Shown: positions 1-10,683, numbered from the stretch's first letter. The stretch is DNA of 16,774 bases from Flavobacterium sp. (GCF_020217025.1 NZ_JAIWOF010000085.1:1-16774), one strand, 5' to 3'. Notes: generated by a model not told the origin, from the sequence alone. Made by a program: numbers and translations.

Positions 1-188
1 TAAAAATCATTAGTCAAACTTAATTTTATGGTTTGACTTTCACCAGTTGTTCCTTTCTCCCATTTGATGATGGCATCAATAACCAATTTTGGGTCTGAAT
101 TATTTAATTCAATATCTACTACTTTTTCACAACTACTATTTAATAGCATTGTAACGAGTAAAACGGTATATAGGAAAATATTTTTCAT
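1..188 (-). CDS. DUF4249-like outer-membrane lipoprotein (N-terminal part only)
   Basis: Only the first 62 codons are in the window; the gene runs off the left edge. The start at 188 opens a hydrophobic export signal that ends in a Cys at residue 20 (LNSSC), which fits a lipoprotein signal, followed by acidic and polar residues. The mature N-terminus has the pattern of DUF4249 family proteins: V-D-I-E-L, then L-V-I-D-A-I-I, then a Q-T-I-K-L-S-L strand. It begins 4 bases after the stop of the TonB receptor, so the two are almost certainly co-transcribed and translationally coupled. DUF4249 lipoproteins are commonly encoded beside TonB receptors of this type in Flavobacteriaceae, and a role as a surface partner of the receptor is inferred from that. 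The substrate is unknown. The family call rests on a short stretch; the lipoprotein call is firmer. Confidence 0.7.
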   Translation of the reverse strand, partial: MKNIFLYTVLLVTMLLNSSCEKVVDIELNNSDPKLVIDAIIKWEKGTTGESQTIKLSLTNDF

Positions 189-192
189 AAAA

Positions 193-2565
193 TTAAAATT
201 TAAAATTATAAGAAACCGAAGGCACAATTCCGAAAATAGAAAGTTTTACAGCTTCATTTGCACCAGTTTCTGAATTTTGTCTAAACGATATGGAAGCTGC
301 ATTATAGCGGCTATAGATGTTATAAATTCCAAAAACCCATTCTCCTTTAAATTTACGGTTTTCATATTTTTTAGGAGTTAGAGTTGCCGAAACATCCATT
401 CGGTGATAAGCTGGTAATCGGTCTTCGTTTCTAGAGTTATAACTTGGAACGGTTACACCTTGAAAAACATATTTTCCTGAAGGATAAGTTACAGGTTGTC
501 CAGATTGAAGTGTGAAATTAGCTCCAAAACTCCATTTTTTATTTAATTTATAGCTTCCAGTAACTGCTAAATTATGGGTTTTATCATACGCAGAACGATA
601 CCAATCACCATTGTTGATGCCAATTTCAGTTGGTGTTCTTCCTGGAGTTTGTTGTTCTGATCTAGATAAAGTATACGAAATCCATCCGTTTAATCTACCT
701 TCATTTTTTTTAATCATCATTTCTAAACCATAGGAGCGCATTCTTCCGTTTAATAATACTTGTTCTATTGCTTCGTTGGCAATTAAATCGGCACCATCAA
801 TATAATCGATTCGGTTTTGTACTTTTTTGTAGTAAGTTTCTAATTCTAAAGTGTAATCACCATCTTTAAAATTTTTAAAGTAACCAATAGCAACTTGGTC
901 AGCCAGTTGAGGTTTAATGTAATTATCGCTGGGTGTCCAAACATCTAATGGAGTAGGAGATGCGGTGTTAGAAACCAATTGCATATATTGAACCATTCGG
1001 TTATAACCTGCTTTTATGGATTGATCTTTATCAATTTGATAGGATATTGTAAAACGAGGTTCAAAGTTCGAATAATCCGCTATTTTTTCATTTGAGCCAA
1101 AATACTTTGTAGAAGTTGGAGTTGCTTTTTCATAAATTTTCAACTCTTCATCATACAAAACGGGTTGATTGTTGTCGTAATAGTTTACTGTAGAAGCTCC
1201 TACTCGGTAAAAATTGCTAAAGCGAACACCTGCCATAATAGCAAGTTTATCGGTGAAATTATGTTCGATATCGGCATATAAAGCATTTTCAAAAGCATAT
1301 TTTTTATCCAATTGACGGAAGTTAATAGAAGATTCCTCATTCAATGGTTTTATGGTACCGGGATTGATATCAAATTTGGTAACATTAGCTCCAAAATTGA
1401 ACTTTGTTTTTTCAGTAGCGTAATATTTAAAATCGTATTTCAAATTGTAGTTTTGAATAGTAGATTCCCAATTAAACCCTATGAAATCTAAATCCAATCC
1501 GTAAAAATAATTGCTGTAAATAAGTGATAAGTTAGAAAATAATTTATCGGAAAATAAGTGATTCCAACGCACATTAAGTGTTGAATTTCCGTAAATATTT
1601 CGGAAGGATTCATTTAAATTAAAGATGTCGCGTCCGAAATAACCCGATAAATATAAGTTGTTATTTTCGTTAACTTTATAATTCAATTTGGTGTTCAAAT
1701 CATAAAAGTAAGCGGAGTTTTTATTATCGGTTAATTTCAAGAATAAATGGGCATACGAACCTCTTCCTGCGATAAGAAAAGAACCTTTGTCTTTTACAAT
1801 TGGACCTTCTGCTAATAAGCGACTGGAAATCAATCCAATTCCACCATTCATGCTGAATTTATTGCTATTTCCGTCTTTTTGATACACATCTAAAACCGAA
1901 GAGGCTCTTCCTCCAAAACGGGCTGGAATTCCTCCTTTATATAGTTTTAAATCTTTAATAGCATCTGCATTAAAAACCGAAAATAAACCAAATACGTGTG
2001 ATGTATTGTAAAGTGTCGCTTCATCTAAAAGTACTAAATTTTGATCGGCTCCACCACCACGAACATTAAAACCCGATTGGCCTTCTCCAGCATTTGTAAC
2101 ACCTGGCAAAAACAAAAGCGATTTAATAATATCAACTTCACCTAATAAAACTGGCATTTGCTTGATGGTACTAATCGCTAGTTTATTAACGCTCATTTCC
2201 GGTTTTTTGATATTGGTTTTATAAGCGTTTTCTGTAATGACAACTTCTTTAAGTTCTTGCTTACTTTCTTTTAGACTAAAGTTTTTCTTTACATTTTGAT
2301 TGATTTCTAATTTTTCAGAATAGGTTTCAAATCCAATATAACTAACTTGAATTGTATAATTTCCTTTGGGTAAAGTAATGGAATAGAAGCCGTATTCATT
2401 TGTATATGCTCCAATATTTAATTCGGAAACATAAACGGAGACACCAATTAAAGTTTCATTATTATTGGCATCAGAAATAACACCACTTAGGGTTACTTTT
2501 TCTTGTCCAAATCCCAAAAGTGAAAAAAAGAATAAAATCCAATAAAGTTTTAGTTGTAGCCCCAT
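193..2565 (-). CDS. TonB-dependent outer-membrane receptor with carboxypeptidase-regulatory-like N-terminal domain
   Basis: A 790-residue outer-membrane barrel expected to take up a ligand using TonB energy. Residues 1-20 are a signal peptide (hydrophobic run ending G-F-G before Q21). Residues 24-100 form a CarboxypepD_reg-like beta-sandwich with the usual G-V-I-S-D start and G-x-Y-T-I-Q-V-S-Y-I-G-F ending. Residues about 125-235 are the plug, with N-V-R-G-G-G-A-D-Q-N at 167-176 and L-L-D-E shortly after. The remainder is rich in aromatic beta strands and ends in F (Y-N-F-K-F), as expected for a BAM-inserted barrel. At under 800 residues it is shorter than typical SusC proteins, and its partner is DUF4249-like rather than SusD, so polysaccharide uptake is not implied. 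The ligand cannot be read from sequence. No convincing promoter was found upstream: only 7-of-8 matches to the -7 element, without a correctly placed TTG. Confidence 0.9.
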   Translation of the reverse strand: MGLQLKLYWILFFFSLLGFGQEKVTLSGVISDANNNETLIGVSVYVSELNIGAYTNEYGFYSITLPKGNYTIQVSYIGFETYSEKLEINQNVKKNFSLKESKQELKEVVITENAYKTNIKKPEMSVNKLAISTIKQMPVLLGEVDIIKSLLFLPGVTNAGEGQSGFNVRGGGADQNLVLLDEATLYNTSHVFGLFSVFNADAIKDLKLYKGGIPARFGGRASSVLDVYQKDGNSNKFSMNGGIGLISSRLLAEGPIVKDKGSFLIAGRGSYAHLFLKLTDNKNSAYFYDLNTKLNYKVNENNNLYLSGYFGRDIFNLNESFRNIYGNSTLNVRWNHLFSDKLFSNLSLIYSNYFYGLDLDFIGFNWESTIQNYNLKYDFKYYATEKTKFNFGANVTKFDINPGTIKPLNEESSINFRQLDKKYAFENALYADIEHNFTDKLAIMAGVRFSNFYRVGASTVNYYDNNQPVLYDEELKIYEKATPTSTKYFGSNEKIADYSNFEPRFTISYQIDKDQSIKAGYNRMVQYMQLVSNTASPTPLDVWTPSDNYIKPQLADQVAIGYFKNFKDGDYTLELETYYKKVQNRIDYIDGADLIANEAIEQVLLNGRMRSYGLEMMIKKNEGRLNGWISYTLSRSEQQTPGRTPTEIGINNGDWYRSAYDKTHNLAVTGSYKLNKKWSFGANFTLQSGQPVTYPSGKYVFQGVTVPSYNSRNEDRLPAYHRMDVSATLTPKKYENRKFKGEWVFGIYNIYSRYNAASISFRQNSETGANEAVKLSIFGIVPSVSYNFKF

Positions 2566-2632
2566 TTTGGTATAAATTTTGTACTACAAATTTCACAAAA
2601 AAAATATGCAATAATTTAAAACAAATGTTAAT

Positions 2633-2666
2633 TTGTAATCAAAAATCAATAATTGTTTTAATTTTA
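2633..2666 (+). promoter_or_regulatory. Candidate Bacteroidota promoter for the 2687 gene
   Basis: TTG at 2633-2635 and TAATTTTA at 2659-2666 match the TTG / TAnnTTTG consensus with one mismatch. The 23-base spacing is at the upper end of the usual range. It would start transcription roughly 10-15 bases before the ATG at 2687. This is a weak call in very AT-rich DNA. Confidence 0.3.
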
Positions 2667-2686
2667 CCACTTTCAATGCAGTTCAA

Positions 2687-3349
2687 ATGAAAACCAAATT
2701 ATTTGTTTTACTTTTTCTATTTCAATTTGTGTCGGTTTTGGCTCAAAAAGATTCTCCTTTTAAAACTTCAAAGCTGAAGTTAAATTGGGATGAACCTGCA
2801 AAAGTGGATACGGAATCAAATACTACAACGTTACCTTACAAAAGTATTTTTGATAAAGATGATAGCTACTTAAAGCGCTATTCAATATTGAATCAGAAAA
2901 AAGGGGAAGAAAGTGTCATGGTTCAAAAAAGTGAATTTAAGAATCCTGGAGATGAAGTAAAGGATAAATTAAATAAAGAAACGCAACAAGGAAGCTGGGA
3001 AAATGTTTTCTTTGGAAAGTTTAAAGTCAATACACATGTCATAAAAATCAAGACTAGAGATCATATGGATCCTGATGGAGATAAGGTTAGAATTCTTTTA
3101 AATGAAGTTACAGCTTTTAATGTAATTTATTTAGATTCTGATTTTAAAACGAGTTTGATTGAATTAAGAGAAGGAGATAATAATATTGATATTGTGGCGC
3201 TAAATCAAGGATTAGCAGGTCCTAACACAGCTACTTTTGCAATTTATGATGAAAATGATAATTTAATAACTACAAATGATTGGAATTTGAATACTGGAGT
3301 AGCAGCTAAATTTGTTATTGAATACGTCAAGCCAATAGATAAGAAATAA
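2687..3349 (+). CDS. Secreted protein of unknown function with a conserved-looking C-terminal domain
   Basis: A 220-residue protein with a clear signal peptide (residues 1-19, M-K-T-K then a hydrophobic run ending V-L-A-Q), so it is exported to the periplasm or beyond. No lipobox and no T9SS tail are visible. Residues 21-105 are polar and probably loosely structured. Residues about 112-215 look like a compact beta domain. It starts with a stretch containing R-D-H-M-D-P-D-G-D at 124-132, whose clustered Asp residues resemble a calcium-binding loop, and later has A-L-N-Q-G-x-x-G-P-N-T-A at 171-182. I do not recognise a named family and assign no function. It is divergent from the TonB receptor gene across a 121-base intergenic region and convergent with isocitrate dehydrogenase. 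A shared role with the receptor is possible but not shown. Confidence 0.8.
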   Translation: MKTKLFVLLFLFQFVSVLAQKDSPFKTSKLKLNWDEPAKVDTESNTTTLPYKSIFDKDDSYLKRYSILNQKKGEESVMVQKSEFKNPGDEVKDKLNKETQQGSWENVFFGKFKVNTHVIKIKTRDHMDPDGDKVRILLNEVTAFNVIYLDSDFKTSLIELREGDNNIDIVALNQGLAGPNTATFAIYDENDNLITTNDWNLNTGVAAKFVIEYVKPIDKK

Positions 3350-3385
3350 AAAAAAGCGACTTAAATTTTAAGTCGCTTTTTTTTA
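3350..3385. terminator. Bidirectional intrinsic terminator between the 2687 gene and isocitrate dehydrogenase
   Basis: A near-perfect inverted repeat: A-tract, GCGACTTAAA, then TTTAAGTCGC, T-tract. The GC core is flanked by A and T runs on both sides, so it can terminate both convergent genes, which stop at 3349 (plus) and 3401 (minus). Confidence 0.85.
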
Positions 3386-3400
3386 TTGAGTTTAAAAATC

Positions 3401-5761
<2,361 letters not shown>

Positions 5762-5783
5762 TTACAAATAAATTAAATATAAT

Positions 5784-5791
5784 TACTTTTG
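5784..5791 (+). promoter_or_regulatory. Candidate -7 promoter element for the large T9SS protein
   Basis: TACTTTTG matches TAnnTTTG exactly and lies 28 bases before the ATG at 5820. The nearest upstream TTG (5752-5754) is 29 bases away, longer than usual, so the -33 part is not supported. Confidence 0.4.
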
Positions 5792-5819
5792 CTAACATAT
5801 AAAGTTATATTCAATTAAG

Positions 5820-8800
5820 ATGAAAAGAATTTTACTCCTTTTGCTATTTATTGGGGCTTGTTCCTATTCGCAAGAAACGCTTCCTTATGTAAATAATTTT
5901 AATAATGTAAATGCCTTAACAGGCTGGAATCATTATGCAGTTTCTGGAACTGATGATTGGGAACATGGTTTAGCTTCTTTAGAAACCAATCTTAATAATT
6001 TAGCTTGGGAAACTAAACTTCGAGGCACGCCATCAACTAGTTCTGTTAGGGTTTTGGAATCGCCATCGTTTGATTTGACGAATGCAGGGCTTCCTTACGT
6101 ACTTTCTTTTAAGCATACAAGTAATATAAATTCATCTAATTTTTATTTGGATTACTCTATTAATAATGGCACAACCTGGCAATTGTTAAATCCCACGACA
6201 ACCTTAAAAAAATATTGGCAATCAGGTAGTGGTTTTTCCTATTCATCATCTGGTTATAGCAATGTTTCGGCGATTGACCTTTCTTCTTTACAAGGTAATA
6301 CAAATGTGAAATTTAGATTTCGTTTTGTTACGAATTCTTATTGCAATGGTTTTGGTTGGGTTATTGATGATTTTTCTATTGCACCAGAATATTATAATAT
6401 TTGGGCTTCTCAAGGTAATACTATTGAGATTTCACCGCTTTGTCCTGAAATTAAAGTTATTAGTTCACTTAATTTTAATAATCAGTATACAGCCTATTTT
6501 AATGTAACTACAAAATATTATTTGTCTACAGATACGGTTTTGGATGCAGGGGATACATATTTAGATGAAAAAGCTTCAAATATAGCGGGAACTGTTTCGA
6601 GCTGGGAAAAGATTATTCCAACACCATCTTCTTTAAATCCTGGACAATATTATATTTTGTATGTTCACGATTTTAATAATACAGTTAATGAGAATAATGA
6701 ATCTGATAATGTGTCATATGCACCATTAATAGTGAAACCAATTTACAGTCTTCCTTTTTTTGATGATTTCGAATCAAATCATCAAAATTGGAAAGCTACA
6801 CAGCATCCAGCAAGTACAGTTCCTATGATTTGGGGGCTTGGTGAAGGAACTAGACATCATATAGAAGGGACACATTCGGGTACTTATGCATGGCACACAA
6901 GCGGAACAGTCAATGAAAATATACCAGAGTATACAAATCAATGGGTAGAGTCTTCTTATTTTAATTTAAGTTCCTTAACTGATCAGTTGTATTTAAGTTT
7001 TTGGTTTAAAGATCATTATGATAATAGTGTTGGGTATTATGATAATTTCTATAAAGTACAATATATTTCAGGATGTGGAGATTATTGGCAGGATTTTTAC
7101 ACAATTCCAGAAAATTCTTCTGACGAGTGGGAATTTGTAAATATTCCAATACCTGCAGCAATGGCTTCCTCACAGAACATTCGATTTCGAATAACATTCC
7201 AAACAAATTATTTAAAACCTGAAGGTATTATTTTTGATGATTTATATATTGGTCCTGCAAAAGCTGATTTAACAATTGAAAGAATTGATTTTAATAATAG
7301 ATTTACTCCTTCTCAGCAATCTTCAGGTGAAATCAAATATTATCTCACCAATAGTGGAAAAATAAATACAGGGGTTTCTTCTACATCTTTTTATTGGTCT
7401 AACGACCAGAATCTTGATGCTTCTGATGTTTTATTAGGACAGAAGACGTATACAGATGTAATAGCAGAAACCGGTCAGTGGGAACAATTTACATTTACTA
7501 AACCAACCCAACAAGCAGGTGACTATTATATCATTTATAGTTTAGATTCGGGAAATCAGGTTGATGAGATTTTTGAGACTAATAATGTTGGTTTTATTAA
7601 AATTGAGCAAACTCCAACTCAAGATTTTCCGTATTTCAATGATTTTGAAACACATGCTTATCATTGGAACCATGATAAAAGTTTAGGAAATGACGATTGG
7701 GCTTTAGCTATTCCTAATGGTCAAAATTTAAGTACTGCATTTTCTGGAACTAAGGCATGGATTACTAATGCAAATGGAAATCTTTCTAGTTTAAGTAGAA
7801 TGCACCTTTATACACCAGTTTTTGATTTATCACAAAGTGTTAATCCTGTATTAGAGTTCGATATGGATACTCATGCAAGAAATTACAGAACAGGAGCGAT
7901 TAATTTAAGTTACTCTATAGATAATGGTACTACTTGGCAAGTTCTTATGCCAATAAATGAATCTTATACTAAATGGTCAAAATCGATGAAGTATGACGAA
8001 AATTCTGGTTTAGATGTTAATTATATGCAATTTAATACTGAGCTTATGTTTAACAGTAATGAAAGTGTTTTGAGTACGCAATTAGATTATAATTCTAGAG
8101 ATGTTGATAGGAATACACATTATGCTATTAATATTCCTCAACTTAAAGACTATGAAAATATCAGGTTTAGATTTAATGTTACCAAGTTTGATAATGCAAA
8201 TAATAATTATCCAGATTATGCGAGTGAGGGTTTTTTGTTGGATAATTTTTCAATTTCCGAAGCAAGAATTGATTTAACAGTGCCTTACAGTAAAGATATG
8301 TATGTCAGTTCATTGTCGAATTATATCAATTTTTCTATTGATATTAAGAATAATGGTAATTATATAAGTAATGCTACAGATATTAAGTTTTATTTGTCTT
8401 CGGATCCTAACTTAGATGCTGGTGATTATCCATTGGGAGTTTCTCAAATTCCACAAGTTCGTCCTGAATTCAAACATCATATGAGTTTGGAATATGCAGT
8501 CCCAGTAAACTTTAGTTCGTACTCTTATTTGCTTTATGTAATAGATGGAGACAATCTTAATCCTGAATCAATTGAAACAAATAATGTAGGTTATTGGGAT
8601 TTAAAACTAAGCGGAGTAAATGTTTTTCCTTATCAAGAGAATTTTGAAGGGGCTGTTATAAATGGTTGGCATGGATATTCTTATGAGGATCGATATTCAC
8701 AGTTTTTAGATAATTACCGAACAGTTACAAAAATTCCACAAGCAATCGAAGAGAATTTATACAGACGTATTTATGATGGAGTTTTAAGAACAGAATACGT

Positions 8801-10028
8801 CCCTTACGGTTCATGGCAGACTTTTTTAACGCCGTTATATTACATTCAAAGCCCTGTTTTTGATTTTTCAGGACAGACTCAACCGTTGTTTATGGCTTTT
8901 GATTATATGTGTATAGGAAGATCGTATTATAATGGGGGTAATATGGAATATTCAACTGATGGAGGTGCAACGTGGAATCTTATTACAACAGCAAGTGGTC
9001 CGTCTGTAAACTGGTATCCTAATTATCAGACGATGTCTGAATTAAACAATGAGCCGGGTTGGTTTGATTTATCTGGTAAAATTATGACAGCGAAGATGGA
9101 TATTTCTTTTCTTCAAAATCTTTCAAATGTTGTTTTCCGATTCAAGTATTATAGTAATGTGGCTAGTTCAGCGGATGCTAACAGGGGTTTTAGATTGGAT
9201 AATTTTGTTATTGGTGATGAAACAGCAGTTGATGGATTTAGTTGTTTAGAAGAAGCTCCTTATGTGTTTAACTTTGAAATGTTTGATCAGACTTGTTGGG
9301 AAATTACGGATAATGATCTTACAATTTTAACCGAAAGATCTGGAAGTATGAATTGGGAGATTGTTGATAATTTTGCCAATGTGCTAAACAATAAATCTGC
9401 TAAAATTGATATTATTGGTTCAGGTGATACAGAAGGCGTTTGGATGATTTCACCTAAATTTCAAATGATTGCCGATAATAAGTTAAAATTTAGAATTGCA
9501 CTCACACAAGTAGGAAATACTAATGCAGCAACTATGGATGCTGATGATAGAGTTGTTCTTTATTATTCTACTAATAATGGGTTAACTTGGTCTTTTTTCC
9601 AAGAATGGAATAGCTATACACCGATTTCGAACTTAGGTCAAATGGTAAATTTTGATTACTTGCCAAGTTCGGGACATGTCCGTTTTGCTTTTTGGGCAAC
9701 AAATGGTATTATGAATGATAATATACCAACAACTTTTTATGTTGATGACTTTGAACTTTATAATGATACTTTAGGAGTAAATGATTTTAATCAAATAGGT
9801 CTAAACTATTATCCAAATCCGGTTACTGATGTTTTAAATATTAAGTCTCTGACAGAAAATCTTTTGACTAAAATTGAAGTTTATAATGTTTCTGGGCGAT
9901 TATTGATGACCGAACTTCCAAATGCTGCTGATTTTGGTATGAATATGTCAGGTTTAAGTGCTGGCGTTTACTTTGTAACTGTTAAATCGGAAGAAGGTGT
10001 TAAGCGATTTAAAGTAGTAAAGAAATAA
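5820..10028 (+). CDS. Large T9SS-exported modular protein (jelly-roll and CARDB-like repeats, type A sorting tail)
   Basis: A 1402-residue protein with a signal peptide (residues 1-18, ending S-Y-S-Q). Five jelly-roll/MAM-like modules each open with a P-[YF]-x-x-[ND]-F motif and end with an [FL]-D-[DN]-[FL] strand motif: about 21-190, 309-478, 602-815, 934-1134 and 1143-1316. The first four are followed or separated by three CARDB-like Ig-fold modules at about 202-307, 480-596 and 818-931, marked by F-Y-[LW]-S-x-D-x-x-L-D-A-x-D and [SE]-x-[NT]-N-V. Residues about 1320-1402 are a T9SS type A sorting domain (Y-Y-P-N-P-V-T-D, then V-Y-N-V-S-G-R, then L-S-A-G-V-Y-F-V, ending basic). It should be exported by Sec, then T9SS, and attached to or released from the surface. 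No protease or glycosidase active site is evident, so an adhesin or matrix role is inferred. It is a single gene with its own promoter and terminator. Confidence 0.9.
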   Translation: MKRILLLLLFIGACSYSQETLPYVNNFNNVNALTGWNHYAVSGTDDWEHGLASLETNLNNLAWETKLRGTPSTSSVRVLESPSFDLTNAGLPYVLSFKHTSNINSSNFYLDYSINNGTTWQLLNPTTTLKKYWQSGSGFSYSSSGYSNVSAIDLSSLQGNTNVKFRFRFVTNSYCNGFGWVIDDFSIAPEYYNIWASQGNTIEISPLCPEIKVISSLNFNNQYTAYFNVTTKYYLSTDTVLDAGDTYLDEKASNIAGTVSSWEKIIPTPSSLNPGQYYILYVHDFNNTVNENNESDNVSYAPLIVKPIYSLPFFDDFESNHQNWKATQHPASTVPMIWGLGEGTRHHIEGTHSGTYAWHTSGTVNENIPEYTNQWVESSYFNLSSLTDQLYLSFWFKDHYDNSVGYYDNFYKVQYISGCGDYWQDFYTIPENSSDEWEFVNIPIPAAMASSQNIRFRITFQTNYLKPEGIIFDDLYIGPAKADLTIERIDFNNRFTPSQQSSGEIKYYLTNSGKINTGVSSTSFYWSNDQNLDASDVLLGQKTYTDVIAETGQWEQFTFTKPTQQAGDYYIIYSLDSGNQVDEIFETNNVGFIKIEQTPTQDFPYFNDFETHAYHWNHDKSLGNDDWALAIPNGQNLSTAFSGTKAWITNANGNLSSLSRMHLYTPVFDLSQSVNPVLEFDMDTHARNYRTGAINLSYSIDNGTTWQVLMPINESYTKWSKSMKYDENSGLDVNYMQFNTELMFNSNESVLSTQLDYNSRDVDRNTHYAINIPQLKDYENIRFRFNVTKFDNANNNYPDYASEGFLLDNFSISEARIDLTVPYSKDMYVSSLSNYINFSIDIKNNGNYISNATDIKFYLSSDPNLDAGDYPLGVSQIPQVRPEFKHHMSLEYAVPVNFSSYSYLLYVIDGDNLNPESIETNNVGYWDLKLSGVNVFPYQENFEGAVINGWHGYSYEDRYSQFLDNYRTVTKIPQAIEENLYRRIYDGVLRTEYVPYGSWQTFLTPLYYIQSPVFDFSGQTQPLFMAFDYMCIGRSYYNGGNMEYSTDGGATWNLITTASGPSVNWYPNYQTMSELNNEPGWFDLSGKIMTAKMDISFLQNLSNVVFRFKYYSNVASSADANRGFRLDNFVIGDETAVDGFSCLEEAPYVFNFEMFDQTCWEITDNDLTILTERSGSMNWEIVDNFANVLNNKSAKIDIIGSGDTEGVWMISPKFQMIADNKLKFRIALTQVGNTNAATMDADDRVVLYYSTNNGLTWSFFQEWNSYTPISNLGQMVNFDYLPSSGHVRFAFWATNGIMNDNIPTTFYVDDFELYNDTLGVNDFNQIGLNYYPNPVTDVLNIKSLTENLLTKIEVYNVSGRLLMTELPNAADFGMNMSGLSAGVYFVTVKSEEGVKRFKVVKK

Positions 10029-10037
10029 TTAGAACGA

Positions 10038-10084
10038 GTTATTACAAAAAAGCCTTGAACTATCAAGGCTTTTTTTGTAATAAC
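10038..10084. terminator. Long-stem terminator after the T9SS protein gene
   Basis: Two arms of about 21 bases pair almost perfectly around a 4-base loop: GTTATTAC, A-tract, GCCTTGA on the left; TCAAGGC, T-tract, GTAATAAC on the right. There is one extra T. The GC core plus T7 makes a standard intrinsic terminator, and the outer GTTATTAC arms extend the stem well beyond the usual size. Confidence 0.85.
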
Positions 10085-10173
10085 TATTGTTAGTTGAATT
10101 TTATTTTCATGTAAAAATGTTAGATTAGCTATTAATACAATTCGTTTGAAGTTATTATAATAGTATAAAAGAC

Positions 10174-10207
10174 ATAAAAAAAGCCACAACAATGTTGTGG
10201 CTTTTTA
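10174..10207 (-). terminator. Intrinsic terminator of rplS
   Basis: The inverted repeat GCCACAAC / GTTGTGGC has a 3-base loop and is flanked by A7 and T5 runs. On the minus strand the long T-run follows the hairpin, about 20 bases after the rplS stop at 10226. The 90 bases between this hairpin and the one at 10038-10084 hold nothing I can identify. Confidence 0.85.
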
Positions 10208-10225
10208 TACTTGAGAAAGTACAAA

Positions 10226-10582
10226 TTAGTTTTTGTATCTTCTTTCTTTGATTTTTGCTTTTTTACCAGTAAGATCTCTAAAGTAGAAGATACGAGCTCT
10301 ACGTACTTTACCTCTTTGGTTTACTTCAATTTTTTGTAAAGCTGGCATGTTAACTGGGAAGATACGCTCAACACCAACAGCACCAGACATTTTACGAATT
10401 GTAAAAGTTTCAGTAGCTCCAGCTCCTCTTCTTTGGATTACAACTCCTTTGAAGAACTGAGTTCTAGTTTTTTCACCCTCTTTAATTTCGTAGTACACAG
10501 TGATTGTATCACCAGCACCAAACTCAGGGAAATCATTTTTCGCAACTAATTCGTTATTTACGAAATCAACTAAATTTGACAT
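10226..10582 (-). CDS. rplS: Large ribosomal subunit protein bL19
   Basis: A 118-residue protein of the 50S subunit at the interface with 30S. The sequence is typical of bL19: F-x-x-G-D-T-I-T-V-Y-Y near residue 25, then F-K-G-V-V-I-Q-R-R-G-A-G, T-F-T-I-R-K, G-V-E-R-I-F-P, a basic R-G-K-V-R-R-A-R segment and a K-E-R-R-Y-K end. The frame is open upstream to an ATG at 10645, but the start at 10582 (M-S-N-L-V-D-F-V) gives the family's normal length, so the extra 21 codons are read as 5' leader. It follows trmD on the same strand, the conserved trmD-rplS order, though here 138 bases separate the stop of trmD from the ATG and contain a dedicated promoter. The usual upstream partners rpsP and rimM are not next to trmD. 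Confidence 0.96.
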   Translation of the reverse strand: MSNLVDFVNNELVAKNDFPEFGAGDTITVYYEIKEGEKTRTQFFKGVVIQRRGAGATETFTIRKMSGAVGVERIFPVNMPALQKIEVNQRGKVRRARIFYFRDLTGKKAKIKERRYKN

Positions 10583-10648
10583 AGTTTTAATTATAAAAGT
10601 TTGATTCAAAGCAACATACACGTCTATCGCCAGAGGTTGGTTCAAAGT
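10583..10648 (-). promoter_or_regulatory. rplS 5' leader, possibly structured
   Basis: The predicted leader can form a CAAC/GTTG pairing enclosing a TCT/AGA pair with the internal loop GGCGAT, followed by a short TTTG-AAT-CAAA hairpin and an AT-rich single-stranded stretch before the ATG. Autoregulatory leaders are common for ribosomal protein genes, but the helices here are short and I cannot confirm conservation. Confidence 0.25.
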
Positions 10649-10653
10649 GGGTG

Positions 10654-10683
10654 CAAATTTATGAAATTATTTTAATAAATCAA
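10654..10683 (-). promoter_or_regulatory. Promoter of rplS
   Basis: On the minus strand TTG (10683-10681), 19 bases, then TAAATTTG (10661-10654): a perfect Bacteroidota consensus with ideal spacing. It lies between the trmD stop at 10721 and the rplS ATG at 10582, predicting a leader of roughly 65 bases and letting rplS be expressed far above trmD. Confidence 0.75.

Noticed and set aside
64..273. 69-codon plus-strand frame over the receptor/lipoprotein junction
   Set aside because: It is antisense to the lipoprotein signal region and the receptor C-terminus, both of which are well supported.
2587..2594. -7 element for the TonB receptor gene (GAAATTTG on the minus strand)
   Set aside because: It mismatches the first base of TAnnTTTG and the nearest TTG is 14 bases away, so it is not distinguishable from background in this AT-rich spacer.
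10085..10173. A small RNA gene between the two convergent terminators
   Set aside because: No stable hairpin and no complete promoter were found; it is plain AT-rich spacer.
9968..10192. 74-codon minus-strand frame across the end of the T9SS gene and two terminators
   Set aside because: It reads through two hairpins and the antisense of a conserved sorting domain; its residues are AT-driven hydrophobics.
10583..10645. Longer bL19 reading from the ATG at 10645
   Set aside because: The added 21 residues are not part of bL19. The stretch is better explained as the leader downstream of the promoter at 10654-10683.
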